Assembly: GCF_001620265.1 (NCBI RefSeq)
Contig: NZ_CP012661.1
Coordinates: 3,950,501 to 4,014,500 of the forward strand
Source: Frigidibacter mobilis
Lineage (GTDB): Bacteria > Pseudomonadota > Alphaproteobacteria > Rhodobacterales > Rhodobacteraceae
DNA length: 64,000 nucleotides
Reading direction: 5' to 3'
The notes below the pieces were generated by a model, which had not been told where the DNA came from, ran no database searches, and was given only the letters and a program-made list of their open reading frames with translations. The position numbers and the translations under genes were made by a program. Position 1 is the stretch's first letter. Every line of letters begins with the position of its first letter. Positions 25,572-35,107 of this stretch are shown here, piece by piece.

Positions 25572-25929
25572 ATCATCCCTATAAAGCAGCACCGCCAGGA
25601 CCCGCCGCCGCTTTGAATAGCTGCGGAGTTGATCACTCTGCAGCGATGGAATGCCGTTGCGCGCGGCCTGGAATACTCGGGGAGGAATTTCGAACCGGAC
25701 CCGGAAGATCTGTAAGCAAATTAACTCCGGCGCCAGATTACCAGTCCTGATTGCAATTCCTGCCGGCGCGCGATTCGGGCCGACAACATGCCGCGCGTCA
25801 CCCTGCCACGTCGCCGTGGCGGGTCAGAACGATACCTTGTCGCCTTGATCCCTGAAATGATCAGCCCGCATCCACTAATACACTTTCAAAAGTGCATGGT
25901 GCCAGACCGCGCCTTGCCAGAGAAACGAG
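25572..25929. promoter_or_regulatory. Intergenic region upstream of the cyd operon
   Basis: This 358-base space has no supported gene. It holds a perfect inverted repeat CACTTT-CA-AAAGTG (25881-25894), 36 bases before the cydD start, a candidate operator. No exact Fnr box (TTGAT-N4-ATCAA) was found. Confidence 0.5.
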
Positions 25930-27618
25930 ATGCCCCGTCAGACCCGAAATGACCATATGGCACAGAAGGCAGACCGGCCCGATATACTGGACCTTTTGCC
26001 GACGATGGCCGCGCTGGTATGGCTACCTCAGGCGGCCTTGCTTGCCGTTGCGATTGCTGCGGTGGCGAGGGGCGCGGTGCTGGCTGAGATCGCGGGATTC
26101 GCCGCCCTTGCGGCATTTCTCGGTATCTTGCGGGCGCTGATCACCTCCGCCAGTGAGCGTGCAAGCTTTCTCAGGGCGCGCGAGGCGGTGACGGGCCTGC
26201 GCAATGCAGCTGTTCTGGCTCTGGCGTCGCGCTCTCCTCTGGATGCCACGCGCACGGCTTCGGGCGAGGCCGCCAACATGATCTCCGAACAGGCCGAAAG
26301 CATCACGCCATGGCTCGCGCGGTTCGGGCCGACACGCATCAAGGCGGTCGTCATCCCTTTGGCGATTTTCCTGACAATCCTGCCGCTCTCCTGGGCGGCA
26401 GCGCTGGTCTTGCTGATCGCCTTGCCCGTGATCCCGGTCTTCATGGCGCTGATCGGCTGGCGCGCGCAGGCGGCCAGCAAGGCACAACTGGTCGAGGTCG
26501 GCGCGATGAACGCCTTTCTGCTGGACCAGTTGCGCGGGCTGGCCACGATCCGGGGGCTGGGCGCGGTTGATCGGGTGGCGGAACGCGTCGGGGAGGAAGC
26601 GCAATCCCTGCGGGTCCGCACCATGGCAGTGCTGCGCATCGCCTTCATGACCTCGGCGGTGCTGGAGCTTTTCGCGGCACTCGGCGTGGCCATGGTCGCG
26701 GTCTATGTCGGCTTTCACCTGCTGGGGGACCTGGATTTCGGCGCATGGGGCGACAAGCTCGGGCTGGCGCAGGGCATGTTCATCCTGCTGCTGGCGCCTG
26801 CGTTTTTCGAACCGATGCGAGAATTGTCCGCCATCTGGCATGACAAGGCGGCGGGCCAGGCGGCGCATGAAAACCTGTTGCGTCTGGCGCAGGAAGGCCA
26901 CCGGCTGCCCGAGGCCGGGCAAGTCTCCGCTCCGGTTCCCGCAGACAGGCTTGCGATCGGCCCGGCGGTTGTTGTCAGGGGCCTGACCTTTGACCACACC
27001 GGACCCGACCTCCTTTTCCCGGAGGGGCTGGGCTTTACCGTCAACCACGGCGAACATGTCGCCCTTCTCGGGCCCAGCGGGGCTGGCAAGACCACGATCC
27101 TGTCGTTGATTGCGGGGCTGACGATGCCGAAAGCCGGCCGGATCGAGATTTTCGGGCAGGAGCTGCGCCCCGAGACCGTCCTGCCCCTGCGCGCGCGGAT
27201 GGCATGGATCGGGCAGAACCCGCATATCTTCGCCGGGTCGCTTGCCGCCAATGTCACCCTGGGCCGCAGCGGCATTGATGATGACACCATAGCCCGCGCA
27301 TTGGCCGCGCTGCGGCTGGATCATGTGGCGCGCGCGCGCGGAAGCGCCCCGATCGGCGAAGGTGGCGCCGGTCTTTCGGGTGGCGAAGCCTTGAGGCTGG
27401 CCCTGGCAAGGATCGCCGTCACGCCGCAGGCGGAGCTGATCCTTGCGGATGAACCCACCGCCCACCTTGATCCCGTCACCGCGGGCGAGATCACCGACGC
27501 CCTGCTACGGCTTGCCCGGGGGCGTACTCTGATTGTCGCAACCCATGACCCGCGCCTCGCCGCGCGAATGGATCGCAGCATCCGTCTGGCCCCTCTAGCA
27601 GGGAGGGCAGCGGCATGA
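25930..27618 (+). CDS. cydD: CydD: ABC exporter subunit for cytochrome bd assembly
   Basis: 562-residue half-transporter. CydDC exports glutathione and cysteine and is needed for cytochrome bd maturation. Six helices (about 20-320) precede the ATPase domain with Walker A GPSGAGKTT, signature LSGGEALRLAL and Walker B LILADEPT. Overlaps cydC by 4 bases. The thiol export role fits the persulfide and glutathione genes just upstream. Confidence 0.9.
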   Translation: MPRQTRNDHMAQKADRPDILDLLPTMAALVWLPQAALLAVAIAAVARGAVLAEIAGFAALAAFLGILRALITSASERASFLRAREAVTGLRNAAVLALASRSPLDATRTASGEAANMISEQAESITPWLARFGPTRIKAVVIPLAIFLTILPLSWAAALVLLIALPVIPVFMALIGWRAQAASKAQLVEVGAMNAFLLDQLRGLATIRGLGAVDRVAERVGEEAQSLRVRTMAVLRIAFMTSAVLELFAALGVAMVAVYVGFHLLGDLDFGAWGDKLGLAQGMFILLLAPAFFEPMRELSAIWHDKAAGQAAHENLLRLAQEGHRLPEAGQVSAPVPADRLAIGPAVVVRGLTFDHTGPDLLFPEGLGFTVNHGEHVALLGPSGAGKTTILSLIAGLTMPKAGRIEIFGQELRPETVLPLRARMAWIGQNPHIFAGSLAANVTLGRSGIDDDTIARALAALRLDHVARARGSAPIGEGGAGLSGGEALRLALARIAVTPQAELILADEPTAHLDPVTAGEITDALLRLARGRTLIVATHDPRLAARMDRSIRLAPLAGRAAA

Positions 27619-29302
27619 AGCGCGTTCTGAATGATTTCCGGCCTTTCCTTGGCCTGTTCTGCGCGGGTACCGGCCGGAAATTGCTGGGAGGTGCCGCGCT
27701 GGCCGCCCTGACCGGGCTGATGGGCATGGCGCTTCTGGGCCTGTCGGGCTGGTTCATCACGGCGACCGCGCTTGCGGGGCTGGTGCCCGCCACGGCCTGG
27801 GCCTTCGATGTCTTCATGCCCTCGGCAGCGATCCGGCTTTTTGCGCTTGGCCGGACGGCGGCGCGTTATGGCGAAAGGCTGGTGACCCATGATGCAACGC
27901 TCGGCCTGCTGGCCGCGTTGCGCGGGCAGCTGTTTCGCGGCTGGTCGGCGCCGGGCGCGGCAAGGGCACTGGCGATGCGCCCGGCCCGCCTGCTGTTTCG
28001 GCTGACCGCCGATGTCGATGCGCTCGATACCGTTTATCTGCGCGTGCTGGTGCCGCTTGGCACCGCCCTCGTGGCGACGCTGGCTGCGGGGATCGCGCTG
28101 GCCTTCATCAGCCCGGCTCTGGGGTTCGCGGTCTTTGCGGTGCTGATGCTGACCGGAACTTTCGTCGCGGCGATCACCGCGCGCAGCGCCACCCCGCAAC
28201 CCTGCGCCGGGCGGCCCGGATCGAGACCTTGCGGGCGCGCGTCATCGACCTTGCCAGCGGCCAGACCGACCTGCTTATGGCGGGGCGGATCCCTGCGCAA
28301 AGGGCCGCGCTGGCAGAGGTGGACGCAAGGCTTGCCGCCGACGACCACCGGCTCAGCCGGATCGAGGCTCGGGCAGGTCTGGCCCATGGCCTGCTTGCGG
28401 CGGTGTTGCCTGCGCTGGTGCTGGTGGCGGCGGCAGCAATCGCCGCCGGGGGGCATATCGGCGCACCGGGTGTCGCGCTTGCCCTCCTCATCACCATGGC
28501 CGCAACCGAGCCTTTTGCCGCCTTGCGGCGCGGCGCGCTGGATTTTGCGCGCGCCCGTCTTGCCGCAAGACGCACCGGACCTGCGCTACTCTGCGCCGCC
28601 TTTCCTGTCGGCGCCGAACCCGCCCCCGATCTCGCAGCGGAATTGCATCACGTCATGCTGCGCCACGATGCGGCCCTTGCGCCGATCCTGCGGGATCTGT
28701 CGCTTTCGGTCCGGGAGGGCGAGCATATCGCGCTGATCGGGCCAAGCGGTGTCGGCAAGACCAGCCTGATCCAGTGCCTTGCCGGTGATCTGCCGCCCAC
28801 GGCGGGAAGCGTCCGCGTCACCGCCACTGCGCGGCTGACACAGCGCACCGAACTGTTCCGCGACAGCCTGCGCGAAAATCTTCGCCTCGGCGCCCCCATG
28901 GCAAGCGACGCGCAGATGATGGCCGCTCTGGCGCAGGCGGGGCTGGAAAGTATCATCCATGTGCTCCCTCGTGGCCTCGACACAGAACTCGGCGATGGCG
29001 GCCAGGGTCTGTCGGGGGGACAGGCGCGGCGGCTGGCCCTTGCCCGGCTGATGCTGCGCGATGTGCCGCTCTGGCTTCTGGACGAACCCACCGAGGGGCT
29101 GGACGGAGAGACCGCCCGCGATGTTCTGGCCCGGCTGCGCCATGCCGCAGGCGATCGCGCCACAATCACCGCCACCCATATCCGGCGCGAGGCGGAAGGC
29201 GCCGACCGTCTGCTGGTCCTCGGGGATGGCGGCATCAAAGCCACCCATATCCGGGGCAGCCCGGGATTTGAGGCCGTATTGAACGGCCTGCGCCCCGACT
29301 GA
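27615..29302 (+). pseudogene. cydC: CydC: second ABC exporter subunit, interrupted by one frameshift
   Basis: About 562 residues when joined. The first frame covers the membrane domain from residue 1 (starting KRVLNDFRPF). The second carries the ATPase domain with Walker A GPSGVGKTS, signature LSGGQARRLAL and Walker B LWLLDEPTEG. The frame changes within 28192-28198 (CCCCGCAAC); one extra base would give TPATLRRAARIETL. Restored, the protein has normal length. Real loss would be expected to impair cytochrome bd, so a sequence error is suspected. Confidence 0.85.
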
Positions 29303-29357
29303 ACCGCCCCTCACGGGCAAAACAGCTCCATCCACCCGCAGACGCAAAGGCAGCAAG

Positions 29358-30935
29358 ATGGAATTCGACCTTGTAACCCTGTCGCGACTTCAGTTCGCCC
29401 TGACCGCGCTTTACCACTTTCTCTTCGTGCCGCTCACCCTGGGTCTTTCCGTGCTGCTGGCAGCGATGGAGACGGTCTATGTGATGACCGGCCGCCCGAT
29501 CTGGCGCCAAATGACCAAATTCTGGGGCACTTTGTTCGGGATCAATTTCGTACTGGGTGTCGCCACCGGCATCGTGATGGAGTTCCAGTTCGGCATGAAC
29601 TGGAGCTATTACAGCCATTATGTCGGCGATATCTTCGGCGCGCCGCTCGCCATCGAAGGGCTGATGGCCTTCTTCCTTGAAGCCACCTTCGTCGGGCTGT
29701 TCTTCTTCGGCTGGGACAAGATGTCGAAGGTGGGGCATCTGTTCGCCACCTATGCAGTGGCGATCGGCTCGAACTTCTCGGCGCTCTGGATCCTGATCGC
29801 GAATGGCTGGATGCAGCATCCGGTGGGGGCGAAATTCAACCCCGATACGATGCGGATGGAGGTGACGGATTTCTTCGAGGTTCTGTTCAACCCGGTCGCC
29901 CAGGCCCGCTTTGTCCATACGGTCTCGGCAGGCTATCTGACCGCCTCGGTCTTCGTTCTTGGTGTCTCGGCCTGGTATCTCCTGAAGGGCCGCCACATCG
30001 CGATTGCGAAACGCTCGATGACCATTGCAGCCTCGTTCGGGCTGCTGGCCTCGGTTTCGGTCGTGATTCTGGGGGATGAGGGCGGCTATCTGGCCTCAGA
30101 GCACCAGAAGATGAAGCTCGCCGCCATCGAGGGCATGTGGAAAACCGAGCCGGCGCCGGCCTCCTTCACTCTAATCGGCATCCCCGATATGGAGGAACGC
30201 ACCACCCATTATGCGGTCCATATCCCCTGGGTCATGGGATTGATCGGGACCCGTTCGCTGACGACCGAAATTCCCGGGATCGAGGAGTTGGAAGCCCATG
30301 CCGAGACCCGGATCCGCAGCGGCATCCTTGCCTATGGCGCGCTGCAGGATTACCGGGCCGCGCCCTCGCGTGAGGCGGTGCCCCCGGAGGCCGTCGCGGC
30401 CTTCGACAAACACGGCGACGATCTCGGCTATGCGCTGCTTCTGAAGAAATATGTCGAGGATCCGCGCGAGGCGACCGAGGCGCAGATCAAGGCCGCCGCC
30501 TGGGATACCGTGCCGCATGTTCCGACGCTGTTCTGGTCCTTCCGCCTCATGGTCGCGATCGGCTTCTTCAACGTCGCACTGATGGGCGCCTTCGTAGTGC
30601 TGTCAGCGCGCCGCAAGCTGGGCGCCAGCCGCTGGCCGCTGAAAATCGCCGTGGCCTCGCTGGCACTGCCATGGATCGCCGCCGAACTCGGCTGGATCAC
30701 CGCCGAATTCGGTCGCCAGCCCTGGGCGGTCGAGGGCGTTCTGCCCACGGTGGCCGCAGTCTCCGAACTGACCGTGCCGACTCTTTGGCTGACCATCATC
30801 GGCTTCACGCTGATCTATTCGGTGCTGATCGTGATCGAGGTCCGGCTGATGCTGGAGGCGATCCGCAAGGGGCCGCAGCCCGATCACGACCCGGAAATGC
30901 CCCTTGCCCCCAAACCCCTTGTTGCAGCGGAGTGA
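29358..30935 (+). CDS. cydA: CydA: cytochrome bd ubiquinol oxidase subunit I
   Basis: 525-residue integral membrane subunit carrying hemes b558, b595 and d. It shows the N-terminal RLQFALTALYHFLFVPLTLG with the first heme histidine, the EHQKM quinol-loop start, a long Q-loop with the extra C-terminal insert, and EFGRQPW near the end. Length and Q-loop match the long (E. coli-like) class. Followed closely by cydB and cydX. Confidence 0.95.
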   Translation: MEFDLVTLSRLQFALTALYHFLFVPLTLGLSVLLAAMETVYVMTGRPIWRQMTKFWGTLFGINFVLGVATGIVMEFQFGMNWSYYSHYVGDIFGAPLAIEGLMAFFLEATFVGLFFFGWDKMSKVGHLFATYAVAIGSNFSALWILIANGWMQHPVGAKFNPDTMRMEVTDFFEVLFNPVAQARFVHTVSAGYLTASVFVLGVSAWYLLKGRHIAIAKRSMTIAASFGLLASVSVVILGDEGGYLASEHQKMKLAAIEGMWKTEPAPASFTLIGIPDMEERTTHYAVHIPWVMGLIGTRSLTTEIPGIEELEAHAETRIRSGILAYGALQDYRAAPSREAVPPEAVAAFDKHGDDLGYALLLKKYVEDPREATEAQIKAAAWDTVPHVPTLFWSFRLMVAIGFFNVALMGAFVVLSARRKLGASRWPLKIAVASLALPWIAAELGWITAEFGRQPWAVEGVLPTVAAVSELTVPTLWLTIIGFTLIYSVLIVIEVRLMLEAIRKGPQPDHDPEMPLAPKPLVAAE

Positions 30936-30939
30936 CGCC

Positions 30940-32100
30940 ATGATCCTGCATGAAATCATTGATTACGGCACGTTGCGTGTCATCTGGTGGCTGCTGCTTG
31001 GTGTCCTGCTGATCGGCTTTGCCGTGATGGACGGTTTCGACCTTGGGGTGGGGATGCTTTTGCCCTTCGCAGGCAAGACCGACCTGGAACGGCGCATCGT
31101 CATCAACACCATCGGCCCGGTCTGGGAGGGCAACCAAGTCTGGCTGATCCTCGGTGGCGGAGCGATCTTTGCCGCCTGGCCGCCGCTTTACGCGGTCAGC
31201 TTCTCGGGCTTCTACCTTGCGATGTTCGCGATCCTCGCCGCGCTGATCCTGCGCCCGGTCGGGTTCAAGTATCGCTCAAAACGCGAAAGCGCGCGCTGGC
31301 GGAAGAACTGGGATTGGGTGCTGTTCGTGGGGGGCTTTGTTCCCGCGCTGATCTTCGGCGTGGCGGTGGGCAACGTGCTGCAAGGGGTGCCGTTCCGGCT
31401 GGGGTCGGACCTGCGGATTTTCTATGACGGCACGTTCTTTGGCCTGTTGAACCCGTTTGCACTGCTCTGCGGCCTGTTGTCGGTTGCCATGCTGGCGATG
31501 CACGGGGCGAACTGGCTGGTGCTGAAATCCTCGGGGCCAGTTGCGGCGCGGGCGCGGTCCTTCGCCCGGATCGCGGCCCTTGCTACCATCGGGCTTTATG
31601 CGCTTGGCGGTCTTGGCCTTTGGCTCCTTGTCGATGGTTACCGCATCACCAGCGTGATAGACCCGTCCGGCCCGTCCAACCCGCTGGCAAAAACCGTCGA
31701 GACCTCGGCAGGCGGCTGGTTTGCGAACTACGCCACCCATCCCTGGATGCTGTTGGCCCCCGCCCTTGGCTTCGTCGGCGCGCTTCTGGTGCTGTGGGGG
31801 CTGCGCTCGGGACGCGAGATCGGAACGCTGCTGTTCTCGAAGCTTTCGATCTTCGGGATCATCTCGTCGGTCGGGCTGTCGATGTTTCCGTTCATCCTGC
31901 CCTCGACGGTGCAGCCCGAGGCCAGCCTGACGGTCTGGGACGCATCCTCCAGCCATCTGACGCTCTTCATCATGCTCTTTGTCACCGTGATCTTCCTGCC
32001 TCTGATCGCCGCCTACACAGCCTGGGCCTACAAACTGCTCTGGGCAAGGTCGAGGAAGACGACATCACAGGCGGCGGTCACGCCTACTGAAAGGGAATAG
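30940..32100 (+). CDS. cydB: CydB: cytochrome bd ubiquinol oxidase subunit II
   Basis: 386-residue membrane subunit, four bases after cydA. The N-terminus has IIDYGTLRVIWWLLLGVLLI and GFAVMDGFDLGVG, the family signature, followed by GPVWEGNQVWLI. The ATG at 30940 is used because it follows the cydA stop and an AGCGGAGTGA context; an ATG at 30904 lies inside cydA. Confidence 0.95.
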   Translation: MILHEIIDYGTLRVIWWLLLGVLLIGFAVMDGFDLGVGMLLPFAGKTDLERRIVINTIGPVWEGNQVWLILGGGAIFAAWPPLYAVSFSGFYLAMFAILAALILRPVGFKYRSKRESARWRKNWDWVLFVGGFVPALIFGVAVGNVLQGVPFRLGSDLRIFYDGTFFGLLNPFALLCGLLSVAMLAMHGANWLVLKSSGPVAARARSFARIAALATIGLYALGGLGLWLLVDGYRITSVIDPSGPSNPLAKTVETSAGGWFANYATHPWMLLAPALGFVGALLVLWGLRSGREIGTLLFSKLSIFGIISSVGLSMFPFILPSTVQPEASLTVWDASSSHLTLFIMLFVTVIFLPLIAAYTAWAYKLLWARSRKTTSQAAVTPTERE

Positions 32101-32102
32101 AA

Positions 32103-32360
32103 ATGTGGTATTTTGCCTGGATCCTCGGTCTGCCGCTCGCAGTCTGCTTCGCGGTCCTGAACGCAATGTGGTACGAAATGCTGGAAGGCGATGATCAACA
32201 CAGCCAAGCGAAATCGGTTTCCCCAATCAAAGCCAATCCTAGGCTGGAACCGATGCACCGTTTCTATCTAAAAAGCACAGTCATGATTTGCGGCGCAATG
32301 AAAACAACTCTCTCTCGTTCGGATCTCATCTTCGCACAGCTCAGGAGAAAACTCGACTAG
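32103..32360 (+). CDS. cydX: CydX-like small subunit with an anomalous C-terminal extension
   Basis: The first 30 residues (MWYFAWILGLPLAVCFAVLN then AMWYEM) are a clear CydX/YbgT protein, a one-helix subunit that stabilises cytochrome bd. The family is normally 30-50 residues. Here the frame runs to 85 with a hydrophilic tail of lower GC and no family resemblance. The tail begins where base composition changes (about 32190), so it is probably read-through across an insertion or recombination junction. Starts two bases after cydB. Confidence 0.82.
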   Translation: MWYFAWILGLPLAVCFAVLNAMWYEMLEGDDQHSQAKSVSPIKANPRLEPMHRFYLKSTVMICGAMKTTLSRSDLIFAQLRRKLD

Positions 32361-32496
32361 CGCATCCCCCTAAACGCGTGGAGGACCACCGATCCAGGTG
32401 ATCCACAATTAGGTGAGAAATATATGCTTAGGCGCATGCAAACAGTGGCGGTACGGCTATTTGCGTCATCGCAACCCAACCAATGGAGAAGTCTAC

Positions 32497-33424
32497 ATGG
32501 GTAAGCTAAACGATAAAGTTGTTGTGGTTACGGGCTCGGTCTCTGCGATCCCGGGATATGATTCGATTGGGTCGGCAACGGTTCGCGAAGCTCTGGCAGA
32601 AGGAGCTGCGGGAGTCGTCATCTCCGATATCAACGACGAACTAGGCGAAGCCTTCGCGAAAAGCCTGAACGAACAATACGGCACCGGACGGGCTCTCTAT
32701 GTCCATACAGATGTAAGAGATCCGAAGGATGTCGAAAAGCTGTTCGCTATCACCGAAAAGACCTATGGCCGCGTCGATGCTGTTATGGCCAATGCCGGGG
32801 TGGCAACGGCCGAGGACTTCGACAAGGATCCGGAAGCCGTCCTGAAATCCGTAAGTTCATTCAAAGCATCAATGAGGACGGAGTTTTCCACACCGCCCTC
32901 TACGGTTCGCGTCTGATGATCAAGCACGGGACGAAAGGCTCCATCGTGCTGGTATCCAGTATTCACGGTGTCGTTGGTCGCCCAAAGGTCGTGAACCCGG
33001 ACACGGGCGATGTGCTAATCGATCGCTTCAACTTGATTCAATACACAATGGGCAAGCATGGCGTCGTCGGCCTGTCGAAGGCCTTGGCTCTTCAACTGGC
33101 GGAATATGGCATTCGCGTTAATACGGTGAACCCAGGCTATATCATGACCCCTTGTTTCAGGCTGCGGTCAATGCCGATAAGGGCGAGTTGGCAAAAGAGA
33201 AGACGCTGGCAACAGATGCTTTCGACTTCACCCAACTGGCGGCACTGCACCCGCTCTGCAACGACCCGGTAGCACAAGCCGATATCGTTCCACGGGGCAA
33301 GTTTGGTGGTCGCATGGGCGTTCCTGTCGAAATTGCCAAGCCCGCAGTCTTCCTGATGTCGGACGAATCTTCCTTTGTTACAGGCCAGAAGCTTGTGATT
33401 GACGGGGGGTATACGGCAGGCTGA
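32497..33424 (+). pseudogene. Short-chain dehydrogenase/reductase with two frameshifts
   Basis: Three frames joined give about 309 residues of an NAD(P)-binding SDR: N-terminal VVVVTGSVSA nucleotide loop, NAGV at the usual place, SIVLVSSIHG with the catalytic Ser, a YTMGKHG motif (Y-x3-K) and a C-terminal [12 protein letters not shown]. Breaks fall near 32850-32855 and in the CCCC run near 33147-33151; adding one base at each restores the frame. An inserted segment after the glycine loop (IPGYDSIG) is unusual. Substrate unknown. Either decay or sequence error. Confidence 0.75.
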
Positions 33425-33951
33425 GATCGCCTTGTGGGAGGCTCCCACACTGGCTCGCTGCATCGCCGGGGTCGAAGTCGCCTTCGCCCGGGTGCGCGCG
33501 CTGGTGACCGAACATCTGAGACGACCATGTCCCCCGGCGCGACCGCTGTCACCGCAGGCCGGGGCGAGCTTTCTCGCGCTGGGGTTCTCATGGTCGCGCT
33601 CGGCTTCATCCGGGCCTTCCTGCCACTGATGTCGACCACGATCTTCCTGATCCTTGCCACAGGCTGCTTTGCTCAGTCGGGTATCTGGAATGCCATCACA
33701 AGGTGATCAAACCGGCAAACCCTGCCAACGACAATACATGATTAATCACAACTATTTGAAAATATTGCGCCCTGGACACAGCCCTCTTAAGCTTCGCTTA
33801 ATCCCTGCAAGTACGATCCGGGTTCGTGAGGCAACTGTGTCGTCGGTGTTACTGGTTGCGAAACCACTCACAGTTCGCAGCACCCGCCCAAAAGGGGGCG
33901 CGGAAAATTTATCTGGTTGATTGCCGGAGGTACTGCGGCATTAGATAAGGT
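33425..33951. other. Intergenic space with gene remnant-like coding stretch
   Basis: 527 bases with no confident gene. 33434-33706 can be read as 90 residues including a hydrophobic helix (VLMVALGFIRAFLPLM), suggesting a remnant of a membrane protein, but I recognise no family. A CTTAA-N7-TTAAT near-repeat lies at 33786-33802. Probably promoter region for the LysR gene. Confidence 0.4.
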
Positions 33952-34881
33952 ATGCAACGTATGCAGAAGGAGGATAAGCATTCGGTTTCAATTGAATTTC
34001 GCCACCTAAGATGTTTCTTGGCCGCGACAGAACATGGCAGCTTTCGCAAGGCTGGATCGGCTCTCGGGCTGTCACAGTCAGCAATCAGCCGGTGCGTGGC
34101 CGAACTTGAGAATAAGATCGGCGCATCGCTCTTTCATCGGCATACTTGGGGCGTGTCACAGACCTATGCGGGTCAACGCTTTCTCTCTCGAGCACGCAGA
34201 GCCATCAGGACCATTAGCGAAGGCGTCGATGAGGCTGCCTCCGCTGGACGATCCGAGCTCGGTCGTGTCCGCATCGGCATCTATTCCTCCATTGCTTCGG
34301 GATTTTTAGCCGATTTGTTGGGCATCTATGGACTACACCATCCCGAAATACAGATCGAAATGATTGACGGAAATCCAATCGAGCACATATCGGCAATTCG
34401 ACAGCTCAGCCTCGACGTTGCTTTTATTACGGGAACACGGAATTGGCCCGACTGCGACCAGCGGCATCTGTGGTCCGAGCGTGTATTTGCAGTTCTTCCG
34501 ATTCACCATGCGTTAGCCAAAAACAAGAAGCTAAGATGGCGCGACCTCGCCGAAGAAACATTCATTGTAAGCGAAACCGCTCCTGGTCAAGAGATCCACG
34601 ATCATTTGGTGCGACGTATCGCAGACTTTGGACGACATCCCGTAATCCAGGTCCAACATGTAAGTCGTGACAACCTGATGCCTCTCGTCGCACTTGATCG
34701 GGGTTTGACGCTTGTAAGCGAAGCGATGACCGTTGCGCAGTTCCCTGGAGTGGTCTATCTTCAGATTTTAGGTGAGATACTCCCCTTCTCAGCCGTTTGG
34801 TCGGCGAAGAACGACAATCCAGCTTTACGGCGGTTACTTAGCCTAGCGAAGACAATGGCCGACCGTTCCGTGAGATCGTAG
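33952..34881 (+). CDS. LysR-family transcriptional regulator
   Basis: 309-residue regulator with an N-terminal winged helix (about 15-75, FRHLRCFLAATEHGSFRKAG and LSQSAISRCVAELE) and a substrate-binding domain. Codon use is more AT-rich than its neighbours, consistent with transfer. Upstream is the broken SDR in the same direction, so it may regulate it. Its stop is followed after one base by the stop of the convergent DUF2274 gene. Confidence 0.85.
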   Translation: MQRMQKEDKHSVSIEFRHLRCFLAATEHGSFRKAGSALGLSQSAISRCVAELENKIGASLFHRHTWGVSQTYAGQRFLSRARRAIRTISEGVDEAASAGRSELGRVRIGIYSSIASGFLADLLGIYGLHHPEIQIEMIDGNPIEHISAIRQLSLDVAFITGTRNWPDCDQRHLWSERVFAVLPIHHALAKNKKLRWRDLAEETFIVSETAPGQEIHDHLVRRIADFGRHPVIQVQHVSRDNLMPLVALDRGLTLVSEAMTVAQFPGVVYLQILGEILPFSAVWSAKNDNPALRRLLSLAKTMADRSVRS

Positions 34882-34882
34882 C

Positions 34883-35107
34883 CTACCCAGAACGCCGTGC
34901 CTTTGCAAAGCCTCGATCGGTCGCGATGAATCGCTCCAGCATCGGCACGATCAGCCTGACGGGCTGCGCAGTGGGCTGGCCGCTCTCACGCGCCAACGCC
35001 TCGGCATAGGCGACCAGATCTCGATGAAGTGGCGCCGGCAATTCTAGTGTCACCTTGATGGGTGTATCAGCATAGAGCGGGCCGAGTTTCAGCTTGGCCA
35101 TGGTCAC
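34883..35107 (-). CDS. DUF2274 protein, end of trb operon
   Basis: 74-residue basic protein with a ribbon-helix-helix-like stretch (VTLELPAPLHRDLVAYAEAL). DUF2274 genes regularly follow trbI in Tn4371-type conjugative elements. The ATG at 35107 overlaps the trbI stop by 4 bases. Function is unproven; a DNA-binding or assembly role is possible. It is the last recognisable gene of the element at this end. Confidence 0.75.
   Translation of the reverse strand: MTMAKLKLGPLYADTPIKVTLELPAPLHRDLVAYAEALARESGQPTAQPVRLIVPMLERFIATDRGFAKARRSG

Larger units (their letters stand above)
32190..34881. other. Lower-GC block between cyd genes and conjugative element
   Basis: From about 32190 the sequence shifts from very GC-rich to noticeably more AT-rich, with codons such as AAA, AAT and TTT common. 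The block contains a broken SDR and an intact LysR gene and ends one base before the trb gene strand. The change marks foreign DNA, either cargo of the element or an older insert. Confidence 0.6.

Noticed and set aside
26023..27465. Long minus-strand reading frame opposite cydD
   Set aside because: Antisense to a full ABC transporter gene; low complexity and no recognised motif.
33434..33706. 90-residue reading frame with one hydrophobic helix
   Set aside because: No recognised family, mixed frames; listed only as a possible remnant.
33786..33802. CTTAA-N7-TTAAT resembling the shared operator
   Set aside because: Last base differs and it lies in the AT-richer block where such a match is more likely by chance; kept only as a note.
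32190..34883. Attachment site of the conjugative element (Tn4371-type TTTTTCAT)
   Set aside because: No exact copy was found, and no integrase is in the window, so no att site is called.
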